Positions 17,762 through 26,523 of a stretch of DNA of 64,000 nucleotides are shown here, one piece after another. The notes below the pieces were generated by a model that saw nothing but the letters and a program-made list of their open reading frames with translations, had not been told where the DNA came from and made no database searches. This stretch comes from an uncultured Schlesneria sp. (GTDB lineage Bacteria; Planctomycetota; Planctomycetia; Planctomycetales; Planctomycetaceae). The position numbers and the translations under genes were made by a program. Every line of letters starts with the position of its first letter. The stretch's first letter is position 1. The DNA lies in contig CAIVEI010000065.1 of the NCBI GenBank assembly GCA_903904835.1, positions 31,335 through 95,334 of the forward strand, read 5' to 3'.

Positions 17762-19809
17762 GTCAGTTTCGCCAATCCTGCTTCGAGCGCTTCTGCGATC
17801 TTATCAACGTCATAAACGCAACCGGCCCAGGTTCCGCCCCCAGCCCGTTGCAGCAAAGCCCACAGACGAGTTTCCGGCGGCAGATTGGGGTCGCAATGAA
17901 GTGGCTGCGCAGGTTGACGATCCGCAAGAATCTTGGCACCTTGCTCCGGCGTAACTTCGTGACCGGGTGTTCCAATAAAATTCAAAGATCCTGTCAGGTT
18001 TCGCGTATCGATTTCGATCTGGATCAAATCGCCATCTCGCAGTTTTCCGATCGGGCCACCGTCAAGTGCCTCGGGCCCAACATGTCCAATACAGGCCCCC
18101 GTCGAAACACCCGAAAATCTGGCGTCAGTGATCAGGGCGACATGTTTTCCAAACGGCAGATACCGTAATGCCGATGTGATCTGGTAGGTTTCTTCCATGC
18201 CGCAGCCGAGAGGGCCACGACACATCAGCACAATGATGTCCCCTTCTTTGATCGGCGTCAGGTGAGCGGTGTCGGCACTTGCCGACGCGGCATCGACTTT
18301 CGCCGCAGGACTCGACTCTTTCGGCTGTCGCAGGGGGCGACCTTTGACCGCAGCAATGGCCGCCCGCTCAGACGTGAAAACGCGAGCAGGCCCTGTCTTC
18401 CGATATACGCCATCCGGATCAACGACACTTTTGTCGATCGCCGTGCTCTTAATGACAGATCCTTCAGGCGCAATGTTACCAATCGGGAATGTGACCGTAC
18501 TTGTCAGCCCACGATCCCGAGCTGCCTTCGGGGACATGACGACCGTATCAGGGTCAACTCCGTCACGAGCCAAAAGCAACTCACGCAACCGAGTTCGTCG
18601 TTCGGATCGTTCCCACCATTCGAGAACGTCACCCACGGAACGACCTGCAACAGTCATTGCGTCGAGCTTCAGCAGGCCCAGGGTCCGCAAATGAAGCATC
18701 AATTCGGGAACACCGCCCGCCAGGAAGAAGCGGACGGTTGGATGCCCGACAGGGCCGTTTGGCAAGCAATCGACCAGCCGAGGGACCTGACGGTTCAGCC
18801 GAATCCAATCTTCGACGGTCGGTCGAGTGAGGTTGGCTTCGAAGGCAATGGCGGGAATGTGCAGCAGCAGATTCGTTGAACCACCACAAGCGGCATGGAC
18901 GACCATCGCATTGTGCAGCGCGTCTGGCGTCAGGACATCTCGAATGGTCTTGCCGAGACGTTCCATCTCGACCACGGCGCGGGCCGAACGTCGGGCAATA
19001 TCCAGCCAGATCGGCTGACCTGACGGCGAAAGGGCCGAATGGGGTAATGCCATCCCCAATGCTTCTGCCACGACCTGGGATGTTGCGGCTGTCCCCAGAA
19101 ACTGGCAACCACCGCCAGGCGAACCACAGGCACGGCATCCCGCTTCGGCGGCTTCCTCAAGCGAGATCTCACCATGAGAAAACCTCGCGCCGATGGTCTG
19201 GACCTTTCCGGCGTCTTCACCCGTTGCGGGTGGCAAAGTGACTCCGCCAGGAACAATGACACACGGAAGATTTTTTTGTGCGGCCAGAGCCAGCATCATC
19301 GCCGGTAAACCCTTATCGCACGTCGCGACACCGATGACTCCGCGTCGTGTTGGCAATGACCGGATTAATCGCTTCAGGACGACAGCGGCGTCGTTACGAT
19401 AGGCCAGGCTATCCATCATCCCGACCGTCCCCTGCGTCCGGCCATCACAGGGGTCACTGACATAAGCTGCAAACGGAAGTGCTTCCAGTCGATCTAATTC
19501 TTCGGCAGCCGCTCGCATTAACAAGCCGACTTCGTAGTGACCTGTATGGTATCCCAGGGCAATCGGCTTGCCGTCTTCACCCCGAATTCCCCCTTGAGTA
19601 CTGAGGATCAGAAACTGCTTGCGAAGAAGTTGCGAAGGGTTCCAGCCCATTCCCGCGTTTTGTGTCAGCCCAAATAAATCGCCGCTAGGGGCATTCAGCA
19701 GCATCTCTTCCGTCAGAGGAAGTGCTCCTTCCGGGCCGGCACCATTGGTGGTGACTTCCCACAACGTTGCATCGGAAGAATCAAGCAGTGAGTCGAGTGA
19801 ACTGGTCAT
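17758..19809 (-). CDS. yjhG: IlvD/Edd-family dehydratase, YjhG/YagF type (probable D-xylonate dehydratase)
   Basis: A 683-aa protein. [40 protein letters not shown] and AAAEELDRL are close to the YjhG/YagF branch of the IlvD/Edd family, which dehydrates sugar acids such as D-xylonate to 2-keto-3-deoxy acids. Candidate iron-sulfur ligands are present: [18 protein letters not shown] and the cysteine-rich [13 protein letters not shown]. The C-terminal swivelling domain has the [15 protein letters not shown] and [21 protein letters not shown] segments. It is coupled to polA by a 4-bp overlap although the two have no known functional link; no other sugar-acid pathway gene is nearby. Confidence 0.88.
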   Translation of the reverse strand: MTSSLDSLLDSSDATLWEVTTNGAGPEGALPLTEEMLLNAPSGDLFGLTQNAGMGWNPSQLLRKQFLILSTQGGIRGEDGKPIALGYHTGHYEVGLLMRAAAEELDRLEALPFAAYVSDPCDGRTQGTVGMMDSLAYRNDAAVVLKRLIRSLPTRRGVIGVATCDKGLPAMMLALAAQKNLPCVIVPGGVTLPPATGEDAGKVQTIGARFSHGEISLEEAAEAGCRACGSPGGGCQFLGTAATSQVVAEALGMALPHSALSPSGQPIWLDIARRSARAVVEMERLGKTIRDVLTPDALHNAMVVHAACGGSTNLLLHIPAIAFEANLTRPTVEDWIRLNRQVPRLVDCLPNGPVGHPTVRFFLAGGVPELMLHLRTLGLLKLDAMTVAGRSVGDVLEWWERSERRTRLRELLLARDGVDPDTVVMSPKAARDRGLTSTVTFPIGNIAPEGSVIKSTAIDKSVVDPDGVYRKTGPARVFTSERAAIAAVKGRPLRQPKESSPAAKVDAASASADTAHLTPIKEGDIIVLMCRGPLGCGMEETYQITSALRYLPFGKHVALITDARFSGVSTGACIGHVGPEALDGGPIGKLRDGDLIQIEIDTRNLTGSLNFIGTPGHEVTPEQGAKILADRQPAQPLHCDPNLPPETRLWALLQRAGGGTWAGCVYDVDKIAEALEAGLAKLT

Positions 19810-19842
19810 GGATTATCCAGCGTCCTATGGAAAATCGGGCCG

Positions 19843-19880
19843 TCAAAACAAACAGCCCGGCGGTGATCGAGCCGTCGGGC
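19843..19880 (-). terminator. Probable rho-independent terminator after the MGMT-like gene
   Basis: Arms 19855-19863 and 19872-19880 form a 9-bp GC-rich stem with one mismatch. On the minus strand it is followed by TGTTTGTTTTG. It lies between the MGMT-like stop (19924) and the dehydratase start (19809), separating the two genes. Confidence 0.6.
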
Positions 19881-19923
19881 CATCAGATTCATATCAATGT
19901 TTCACGATACGTCGCAAGCGAAC

Positions 19924-20310
19924 TTACGCAACAATCGGTGTTTCCCACTTGAAGAGCGTCTCATCAAGTGTGACCACTTTGACCATGTCTTTCTTGCCTT
20001 CGGCCGGGGTCATTTCGTAGCCGCCGGAACTCAGTTCTTTCGCGTGATCTGATTCTTTCGCCACCATGGCGTCATCGGGAATCGCTCGCCACCAATGCAA
20101 ATGCGGCCAATCGCGCTGCACGGCGGCGAGACACGTCATGAGCGTACGTCCTCCCGCTCCCGGTTTAAAACCTGCTCGTGTCGCAACTTCAGTGAATGTT
20201 GCCAGTTTATTGAGACGCTTTAGTTCAAACAGCGCTTCGGCAACACCTTCAGCTCGTACTGATGCCACAATCTTCTCCTCATTCTCTTTGCTGTCCAGAC
20301 GCTGTGTCAT
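19924..20310 (-). CDS. MGMT/alkyltransferase-like DNA-binding-domain protein
   Basis: A 128-aa protein from ATG 20310 (MTQRLDSKE); the longer frame starts at a TTG. The centre, FTEVATRAGFKPGAGGRTLM, then LHWWRAIPDD, parallels the winged-helix part of O6-alkylguanine transferases (usual order: tYgdvA..aG..aaR, then PWHRVI). The PCHR active-site cysteine is absent, so it cannot be a classic alkyl-acceptor enzyme; at most it is an alkyltransferase-like binding protein. The C-terminus (KVVTLDETLFKWETP) is outside that fold. Monocistronic, with a terminator downstream. The family assignment is tentative. Confidence 0.55.
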   Translation of the reverse strand: MTQRLDSKENEEKIVASVRAEGVAEALFELKRLNKLATFTEVATRAGFKPGAGGRTLMTCLAAVQRDWPHLHWWRAIPDDAMVAKESDHAKELSSGGYEMTPAEGKKDMVKVVTLDETLFKWETPIVA

Positions 20311-20513
20311 TTCCGGCGTTGGGATGCGACCCAAGTTGGTTCAAGCGTCTGCAGCAAGCCCCTCGAACTTGCTCCAGGCGAGTAGCGCATTCTCTCATGA
20401 GTCCGCTTGCCGCCTGACAATCTCATCATTAGTGTGATTCAAAGGTACTCGAATCGAGAAGTCGGAACAACCCTTGATTCGCACCAGTACTTCCGACCCG
20501 TTAAACGACGAAA

Positions 20514-21062
20514 ATGGAGAACCCCCCATTGTCCCAGTCACATCACCACCATGATCACGATCATGATGCCGACGGAATGTGTCAACCACGTTTAGATCCA
20601 TCTTCGTTGACTGATTACAGCAGCGACGGAATCCGATTTCGTTTTCCATCAACCTGGGAGCTGAGTGAAGAATCGAGCGGCGACGAAACGACGATCTCTG
20701 TGCAGAGTGACGGAACTTCGTTTTGGACGATCGTTTTGTTCAAGTCACGCCCCGATCCCGAAGCGGTCCTGGACACGGTCGTCGCGGCGTTCGAACAAGA
20801 CTATGAAGAGGTTGATGTTTTGACCGCCGTCAGCAGCCTGTGCGGTTTGCCGTCGCTCGGTCGGGATCTGGATTTCGTGTGCTACGACCTGTTGAACTCG
20901 GCAACCCTGCGTGCCTTCCAGACGAGCAACCAGACAGTGCTGGTCATGTTTCAGGGAACCGATCACGAACTGGAGACGACAAGAATTCAATTGGAATCCA
21001 TTTCGGCCAGCCTCGAATGTGACGATGAAAACGACGAGGGGTGGATTGACGACGAAGAGTGA
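20514..21062 (+). CDS. Hypothetical protein with His-rich N-terminus (PsbP/DUF1795-like pattern)
   Basis: A 182-aa acidic protein. The N-terminus SQSHHHHDHDHDADG is a striking His/Asp metal-binding-like run; a start at ATG 20577 would exclude it and cannot be ruled out, as neither start has a good ribosome site. The body, SSDGIRFRFPSTWELSEE followed by a predicted beta-sheet pattern and TSNQTVLVMFQGTDHELETT, resembles small PsbP/DUF1795-like domains. The C-terminus is very acidic (CDDENDEGWIDDEE). No signal peptide. It is divergent from the MGMT-like gene and upstream of the TPR-mog operon. Function unknown. Confidence 0.6.
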   Translation: MENPPLSQSHHHHDHDHDADGMCQPRLDPSSLTDYSSDGIRFRFPSTWELSEESSGDETTISVQSDGTSFWTIVLFKSRPDPEAVLDTVVAAFEQDYEEVDVLTAVSSLCGLPSLGRDLDFVCYDLLNSATLRAFQTSNQTVLVMFQGTDHELETTRIQLESISASLECDDENDEGWIDDEE

Positions 21063-21104
21063 TGACAATCGATTGTGGAATGCAAACAATTATCAAACCC
21101 GTTT

Positions 21105-21134
21105 TGACGAAGCATCACGTTTGCCTCTATAATT
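21105..21134 (+). promoter_or_regulatory. Sigma-70-type promoter of the TPR-mog operon
   Basis: TTGACG (-35) at 21105-21110, an 18-bp spacer and a perfect TATAAT (-10) at 21129-21134, about 145 bp upstream of the TPR gene start. This is the best consensus-like promoter I found in the window. Confidence 0.65.
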
Positions 21135-21278
21135 GCCCGCTCGCAAAGACGACCGGGGCGACAACCCTGGTATCCAGGCAAGTCGCTGAATATGTCGCGA
21201 AGATCAGCTTTTGAAGTCGCGTTCAAAGTTGCGGTAATTTCCGAACGCCAGGGATCGGATGACACGAGGTGCTTCAAG

Positions 21279-22238
21279 ATGAGCAAAGCCAACGTTGATG
21301 CCCTTTGCAAGCTCGCGAGTAGTTGCCTGGAAATGGATCAGGTGAAGCAGGCCAAAGAGCTTTACGAAAAAGCGATTGAGGCCGAGATTGATTGTGCGGA
21401 TGCCCATCAGGGTTTGGCCACAATTGCGTATCTCGATGCTGACTATCCGACTGCCGCATCCCATTACCTGAAACTGACGTTGTTACAGCCGATGGAGGCA
21501 CGCCACCTCACCAATCTTGGTGCAATTCACAATTTCATGGGCGATTACGCACACGCTGCAGAAGTATTGCGCAAGGCGATTACCAAAGACAAACGAAGTG
21601 CTGAAGCCTATTACAATCTGGGAATCGCTCAGCGGAAACTCAAACAATCACAGATGGCCATGTCGGCCTACCGCGAAGCGATTCGGCTGAATCCCAAAAT
21701 GGCAGAAGCCTACCAGAATCTGGCCAATCTTTACGTCGAATCGGCCAACATGCCAATGGCAATCCTGAACTTTAAGAAGGCGATCGAATCGCAACCCGAT
21801 CTCGAAAAGGCTCATGTTGGACTACAAAAGGCCGAGGCGGCTTCAAATCAATCCAAAAAGGTTTTCAACCCGTTTGGGCCACTTGTCCAGTCACAGTCCC
21901 AGCAAGTGAACTCGCCCGTCACGATGGTAAGAGAATTGTCCGACGCCGAACGATATGACGATCGGCAAGAGGTTAAGCATCTCGCTGACGAAATCGAACG
22001 GCTTTCGAAGGAGGGTCTTGAATTCCTCAAAAAGACACTTGAACCTGCGATTCTCGAGTTACAGAGAACAATGGCAGAAGGCTCAAAGGCTCAGGTGCCG
22101 CTCGTCGATGTTGCCGAGGTCTACCAATCCGCCGCGAACCAGTGGGTCGAACACCGCAAGACTGTGAGACGTAAGGTTCTTGAACTGCGTGCCCATGAAG
22201 AACTGATCAACGCACCCGAAGTGAATCTCGAATCATGA
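21279..22238 (+). CDS. Tetratricopeptide repeat protein
   Basis: A 319-aa soluble protein from ATG 21279, with GAGG about 10 bp upstream. It has at least five consecutive TPRs in the first 200 residues (for example AKELYEKAIEAEIDCADAHQ, ALRKAITKDKRSAEAYYNLGIAQRK in abbreviated form, and AYREAIRLNPKMAEAYQNL), followed by a charged coiled-coil-like tail (DEIERLSKEGLEFLKKTLEP). It is a scaffold-type protein with no catalytic motif. Its stop overlaps the mog start by 4 bp (ATGA at 22235-22238), so the two are translated together; a role in molybdenum cofactor insertion or an unrelated assembly is speculation. Confidence 0.85.
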   Translation: MSKANVDALCKLASSCLEMDQVKQAKELYEKAIEAEIDCADAHQGLATIAYLDADYPTAASHYLKLTLLQPMEARHLTNLGAIHNFMGDYAHAAEVLRKAITKDKRSAEAYYNLGIAQRKLKQSQMAMSAYREAIRLNPKMAEAYQNLANLYVESANMPMAILNFKKAIESQPDLEKAHVGLQKAEAASNQSKKVFNPFGPLVQSQSQQVNSPVTMVRELSDAERYDDRQEVKHLADEIERLSKEGLEFLKKTLEPAILELQRTMAEGSKAQVPLVDVAEVYQSAANQWVEHRKTVRRKVLELRAHEELINAPEVNLES

Positions 22239-22762
22239 TCGCACGAATTGGGATTGTCACCGTGTCCGACCGTGCTAGCCGCGGCGAATACGAAGACCGA
22301 GGGGGACCGGCAATTCGTGACTACCTGAAGCAGGTGTTGACGAGTCCGTTCGAGTCCGTTTCTCGTGTGATCCCCGATGAACGTCAAGTAATCGAACAAA
22401 CATTGCTGGAATTGTGTGGTGCCGAAGACTGTTGTTTCGTCATTACGACAGGCGGAACGGGTCCCGCCTTGCGCGACGTCACGCCAGAGGCAACCGAAGC
22501 GGTCTGTCAGAAAATGATGCCCGGTTTCGGTGAATTGATGCGAAAGGTCTCACTGGAAAAAGTGCCGACCGCAATCCTCTCGCGTCAAACGGCAGGAATT
22601 TGCCGGAGGTCACTGATCGTCAACCTGCCTGGGCAGCCACGAGCGATTCAGGAATGCCTGGATGCCGTGTTCCCGGCAATTCCATATTGTATTGACCTGC
22701 TTGAGGGCCCGTTTCTGACGACCGACGAAACGAGAATCAAGGCGTTTCGCCCGAAGAAATGA
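22235..22762 (+). CDS. mog: Molybdopterin adenylyltransferase (Mog family)
   Basis: A 175-aa protein of the MogA/MoaB fold. It begins ARIGIVTVSDRASRGEYEDRG, and has VITTGGTGPALRDVTPEAT (the TGGTG loop and the DVTPEA motif) and LIVNLPGQPRAIQECLDAV near the C-terminus, all diagnostic. It adenylylates molybdopterin before molybdate insertion. Length matches the family. It overlaps the TPR gene by 4 bp and is followed after 6 bp by a lipoyl-like small protein. No other molybdenum cofactor gene is in the window apart from a MOSC-domain gene at 48122. Confidence 0.93.
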   Translation: MIARIGIVTVSDRASRGEYEDRGGPAIRDYLKQVLTSPFESVSRVIPDERQVIEQTLLELCGAEDCCFVITTGGTGPALRDVTPEATEAVCQKMMPGFGELMRKVSLEKVPTAILSRQTAGICRRSLIVNLPGQPRAIQECLDAVFPAIPYCIDLLEGPFLTTDETRIKAFRPKK

Positions 22763-22768
22763 GTCCCA

Positions 22769-23020
22769 ATGCGAGTCCCCATCACCGTCCCCGACTTGCG
22801 CTCCGGCGACGAAATAATTCGCATCAGTGGCTGGTTGATCGATGAAGGTGATCTGGTTCTCGCCGGAGAATTGTTCGTCGAACTACTGATTCCCGGTCTC
22901 ACGATCGATATCATTGCCTCTTCAACCGGTCGGCTGGTTGAGATCGTCAAGCCGGTCGATAGTCATGTACAGGTCGGTGATGTGATTGGCTGGCTGGATC
23001 AGACCGACGAAGATCAGTGA
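22769..23020 (+). CDS. Stand-alone biotin/lipoyl-like domain lacking the attachment lysine
   Basis: An 83-aa protein consisting only of a biotinyl/lipoyl-type beta-barrel: VPDLRSGDEIIRISGWLIDE with GDLVLAGELFVEL corresponds to the first half of E2 lipoyl domains, and SSTGRLVEIVKPVDSHVQVG to the second. The hairpin that normally carries ETDKA reads LLIPGLTID, so there is no lysine to modify. It may therefore be a structural or adaptor mini-domain rather than a cofactor carrier. It lies 6 bp after mog, in the same transcript, and is convergent with the lipoprotein at 23028. Confidence 0.8.
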   Translation: MRVPITVPDLRSGDEIIRISGWLIDEGDLVLAGELFVELLIPGLTIDIIASSTGRLVEIVKPVDSHVQVGDVIGWLDQTDEDQ

Positions 23021-23027
23021 GATTTCG

Positions 23028-24110
23028 TTAGTTCGACCAATCTTCATCTTCGTCTTCCGATGACAGGCGTGTCCGGCCCGGGGCCGCGCTGATCGGCAAT
23101 TCATATTCCTCATCCGACGAGGGCCGTTGATCGACATCCTCGCGCAGGAAATTATGTTCATCGTGCGATCGAACGGTTTCAATCTCGTCGTTTGGCTCCG
23201 ACGAATCGGGCCTGATTCCCATGCTGATGGTTTTTGGCTTGATGCCAGAATCGAGATGGACAACCTGAGAATTCGACGATTCCGGCATTTCCCAAAGTCG
23301 CGACGCGATGGCCCCTGAATTAATGCGAACTTCGCCTAACGTCAGCGTCAAAGACATTTTGTTTTGCGGCCAGTCAAGCACCACTTTATGTGGCAATACC
23401 ACGCCCGAGGTCTTATCGAGACGGTGGTCTGTCAGCTTTGCACGAGCAATTCGGACACCGTCATAATTATAAAGACTATGCTCAAGCACGATTCCTCGCT
23501 TGAGGTCAATCAGAATATCACGCCTTAACGGAAGTCCGTGCGCTGAAATGACTTTTTCTTCGAGTCGTGCCTGTTCGTTTGACGGATCTGTTTCCATCGT
23601 CACGCCGGATGTCGGAAGGGGCTCGACACCCAGTGCCTGCATCAGCCAGTCAGGTTCAAACGGGATCCCCATTTGTTGCCTTGCTGCATCCATGTTTTCA
23701 TGTTTACACGTGACAAATGAAGGATCCATGTCGCGACACCAGACCCAGAATCGCTCGTCGTTTGAACCAAGGTCGACTTCGTTCCCACGAAGTGAATTCA
23801 CAACCAGGCGCAGATGGCGTCCTTTTTCGACGGCGATCATGCCGGTGAAAGTCCATTTGTCGTATTTGACTCCGACTCGGTTCGCCTGCCAGCACTGAAG
23901 CCGATCTGTATTGCGATTCAGGTGTGAGACGACTTCTTCTAAAGGAGGATTTCGCACGTTTTGCAGGGAGGGGGCACCCGCCATCGGATCGGGATGTCGC
24001 CTCGCCAGCATGCCTCGAGTTGCCGTGCAACCGGGCAAAATACAACCTGCCATTAGCGCTACCAGAAGCAGCGATCGATGACAGGATAATCCTGCGATCT
24101 TCGTAGTCAT
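23028..24110 (-). CDS. Lipoprotein, LolA/LolB-like candidate
   Basis: A 360-aa protein from ATG 24110, with lipobox LMAGCILPGC (either cysteine could be the lipidation site; PGC is the likelier). The mature region begins with a helix (NPPLEEVVSHLNRNTDRLQC) and a beta-rich stretch (GMIAVEKGRHLRLVVNSLRG, FWVWCRDMDPSF, then IVLEHSLYNYDGVRIARAKL), a pattern like LolA/LolB or DUF4292 lipid-binding half-barrels. The C-terminal 80 residues are acidic and disordered. Its ATG overlaps the upstream gene stop by 4 bp. It probably sits in a periplasmic membrane leaflet; function inferred only from fold-like pattern. Confidence 0.65.
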   Translation of the reverse strand: MTTKIAGLSCHRSLLLVALMAGCILPGCTATRGMLARRHPDPMAGAPSLQNVRNPPLEEVVSHLNRNTDRLQCWQANRVGVKYDKWTFTGMIAVEKGRHLRLVVNSLRGNEVDLGSNDERFWVWCRDMDPSFVTCKHENMDAARQQMGIPFEPDWLMQALGVEPLPTSGVTMETDPSNEQARLEEKVISAHGLPLRRDILIDLKRGIVLEHSLYNYDGVRIARAKLTDHRLDKTSGVVLPHKVVLDWPQNKMSLTLTLGEVRINSGAIASRLWEMPESSNSQVVHLDSGIKPKTISMGIRPDSSEPNDEIETVRSHDEHNFLREDVDQRPSSDEEYELPISAAPGRTRLSSEDEDEDWSN

Positions 24111-24598
24111 CCCTGCCACTCCGTCGCGAGTTGTATTTTCAGTTCGGCCTGGAGCTGCTGAGTTTCCGCGTCGTCCAGGCGATAATTGAAGACTTCGAAG
24201 TTCCCTTCACCGTGAACACCGCTAAGTTCCAGTATTTCGGTCTCATCTTCAAACCGAACGTTTTCCAGCTTCAATTTTCGTTGCTGAAGCAACACCAGCG
24301 CCAGGGCGTATCGAGTTCGCTCATGGACGGGACTCGCTTCTTCACTCAGTTGTTCGAAGTATCTGAGAGCAACTTCTGGATCGATTCTTGTCGTTTTTGG
24401 ATCGGCAGCCGGAGGGACCTCAACGGTCCAATGACCAAAATGACCCGATGGCGGTCCCGTCCATCCGTCGGTCGAAAAATCGAGTCGCACCAGTCCCCCG
24501 TCACGTTCGACGAGGACCGAATGACACACCGATCCCGGAGCGAGCGGTTTTCCCGTCGCCGCACAGGTCTTACCCAGCGGTTTGAGGTGATAGTCCAT
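24107..24598 (-). CDS. Conserved hypothetical protein
   Basis: A 163-aa protein from ATG 24598 (MDYHLKPLGKTCAATGKPL). The N-terminus has a CAATGKPLAPGSVCHSVL segment with two cysteines, resembling a small zinc-knuckle-like treble motif, then VEVPPAADPK and a helical C-terminal half (ALRYFEQLSEE, RYALALVLLQQRKL, VRFEDETEILEL). I know this pattern from planctomycete hypothetical proteins that precede LolA-like lipoproteins but cannot name a family with certainty. Its stop overlaps the lipoprotein start (ATGA, 24107-24110), so the two are a translational pair. Confidence 0.6.
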   Translation of the reverse strand: MDYHLKPLGKTCAATGKPLAPGSVCHSVLVERDGGLVRLDFSTDGWTGPPSGHFGHWTVEVPPAADPKTTRIDPEVALRYFEQLSEEASPVHERTRYALALVLLQQRKLKLENVRFEDETEILELSGVHGEGNFEVFNYRLDDAETQQLQAELKIQLATEWQG

Positions 24599-25086
24599 GC
24601 GGTCAGTTTTTGTCCGACAAATGGTCAATACGATATGTAGTTTGAATCGACGTGAACGAAGGGATGGCTGAATGGACCGAAGGACACGGCCGTAAACCTT
24701 GCCCTGACGGCGGCGGGGTTTTAGTTCATCGGCGACTTTTGCCGCAATATGAATCTGATGGCAATGGCCCGAAGCGGGGTCGAATCCAGGCTCTTGAGTT
24801 CCGCGAACAGATGCGGTTTTTTAACGTTGAGGCGGCCCGAGCAACGCCGTTGATTCCCCATCCCGATGCGTGCGATCTTCATTGCAAATCAAACGTTGGT
24901 GCTGGATAGCAGTGACCGTGATCCCCGAATAAAAAATTCGAAAAATCCGACTCCTGTGAAACAATACTCACCAGATTCATAAATATTAACGAAGTGGCGT
25001 GAACTCAGAATCAGGTTCGCGATACGCATAAACATTCGTTTTTTTTACAATTTCGCGATTTTTCAAGATTTCATCACGACCCGCCA

Positions 25087-25116
25087 TTGAATCACCGATC
25101 TAATTGGTGGTATATT
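25087..25116 (+). promoter_or_regulatory. Candidate promoter of the second DUF1559 gene
   Basis: TTGAAT at 25087-25092, 18-bp spacer, TATATT at 25111-25116, about 115 bp upstream of the start. The spacer contains CACC...GGTG half-sites that could be an operator. Elsewhere in the 24599-25231 gap I see AT-rich sequence and no credible gene; a short tRNA-like-looking stretch near 24655-24760 does not fold. Confidence 0.45.
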
Positions 25117-25231
25117 AGCAGGCTCGGAGGCTTGGCTTGGGTGTGACTCTTCGAATTTATCGTGATCGTTGTTGATCGCGGGGCACCGGTTGAAGCGTTT
25201 CCTGGATTCTTGTTTGGTGGAGGATTTTAAG

Positions 25232-26284
25232 ATGGATCGTCATTTGGTTTCCGTTCGTCGGTCACGTGGATTTACGCTGATCGAACTTCTGGTCGTGATT
25301 GCAATTATCGCCGTCTTGATCGCCCTTCTGCTTCCAGCGGTGCAACAAGCACGGGAAGCAGCAAGACGCACACAGTGCAAAAACAACATGAAGCAACTGG
25401 GGCTGGCCGCATTCAATTATGAATCGACCTACAGCCGATTCCCTGCCGCAGGTAAGGGAATTGATTTTGGGAAAATCAACCTGTTTGCCTTTCCGACATC
25501 CACGTTCACCCAGCTTCTTCCCTATACGGATCAGGCACCGTTGTACAATACGTTCAACTTCGCCTGGCACTATTCCAACAGCGCTAACAGCAACAACGCC
25601 ACCGCCGCGAAGACGAAGATTCCAGCGTTCTTGTGCCCCAGTAACGCCATCACGTCGGCTGACACTAAAGGATATGGTCAAGCCGACTACATGCCAGTCG
25701 CCTTCGTTGATATTGATCCGGTCACGGGTGCTCGAAATGGCCAGAATGGTACTGCTGGCGGAGCGAACGGAACGTCGCTGGGGGCCACCAAGGATTCGGT
25801 TTACGGCCTGTATGGTAACCGAGCTGGCGATACAACAGACGGACTTTCCAACACGGTAGCGATTGTTGAACAATCGGGCCGTCCATCAAACCTGGTTGGT
25901 AAGTATACTCAAGGCGTTTACATCGGTGGAGCTCCCGGATGGGATACGACCCAGATGACGGGCGCAAGCGGCCTCAACACCGCTCCGAATCGTTGGGCTG
26001 ACTCTGATTCAGGAGCCGGCGTGTCTGGCCAGAATAACTCCCCTTATCTTGGTTCGTTGCTGCCAGTAATCAATGGAAACAAGATTCCGGTTGGTGGTCC
26101 GACCCAATGCCCCTGGACCCAGAATAATTGCGGTCCGAACAACGAACCGTTCAGCCTGCACGTCGGTGGGGTTCATGCCGCTCTTGGTGACGGCTCGGTT
26201 CGGTTTATTTCGGAAAACGTCGATATCAACACCGCTCGTCGACTGTTCGGTCGAAACGACGGAGAAGTGATCGGAGACTTCTAA
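25232..26284 (+). CDS. DUF1559 domain protein with prepilin-type N-terminus
   Basis: A 350-aa protein from ATG 25232, with GGAGG about 9 bp upstream. The leader [20 protein letters not shown] and the following [20 protein letters not shown] are nearly identical to the protein at 11822; the C-terminal [20 protein letters not shown] box is also present. The middle differs strongly, as usual in this large paralogous family. The leader would be processed by prepilin peptidase and the product displayed at the cell surface. It stands alone with its own promoter and strong terminator, and no lipoprotein partner follows. Confidence 0.95.
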   Translation: MDRHLVSVRRSRGFTLIELLVVIAIIAVLIALLLPAVQQAREAARRTQCKNNMKQLGLAAFNYESTYSRFPAAGKGIDFGKINLFAFPTSTFTQLLPYTDQAPLYNTFNFAWHYSNSANSNNATAAKTKIPAFLCPSNAITSADTKGYGQADYMPVAFVDIDPVTGARNGQNGTAGGANGTSLGATKDSVYGLYGNRAGDTTDGLSNTVAIVEQSGRPSNLVGKYTQGVYIGGAPGWDTTQMTGASGLNTAPNRWADSDSGAGVSGQNNSPYLGSLLPVINGNKIPVGGPTQCPWTQNNCGPNNEPFSLHVGGVHAALGDGSVRFISENVDINTARRLFGRNDGEVIGDF

Positions 26285-26348
26285 ACGCTCTAACATCGTC
26301 TTTCTTGCTGAATCGGGAACATCAGCGAGCGAAGCGTCACAACGAGAC

Positions 26349-26384
26349 CCCGGAACTGACTCTGCTCAGTTCCGGGTTTTTTTC
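26349..26384 (+). terminator. Rho-independent terminator of the DUF1559 gene
   Basis: Perfect 11-bp stem (26349-26359 with 26366-26376), 6-nt loop, then seven T residues. It lies about 65 bp after the DUF1559 stop. It is the clearest intrinsic terminator in the window. Confidence 0.9.
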
Positions 26385-26390
26385 GTGAAC

Positions 26391-26418
26391 GTTAGCCCGA
26401 CGCGCAAGCGAGTGATCT
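26391..26418. repeat. Single arm of the GTTAGCCCGACGCGCAAGCG repeat family
   Basis: GTTAGCCCGACGCGCAAGCG followed by AGTGATC, directly after the terminator. The same block, in both orientations, forms the ends of the large inverted repeat at 63802-63969. Only one arm is present here. Confidence 0.7.
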
Positions 26419-26523
26419 AATGCCCCCTCTAAACCAGGAGAAGATCCTTCGGTTCGTCGCGCAAGAGATAATTCGAGGTCATTCATGACTGGTATTCACG
26501 AACGAGATCGAAGAAACGTCGTT

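Noticed and set aside
24652..24909. 85-aa frame and a tRNA-like stretch (TGGCTGAATGG, GTCGAATCC)
   Set aside because: The acceptor and T-arm halves do not pair, and the protein frame has no similarity or ribosome site.
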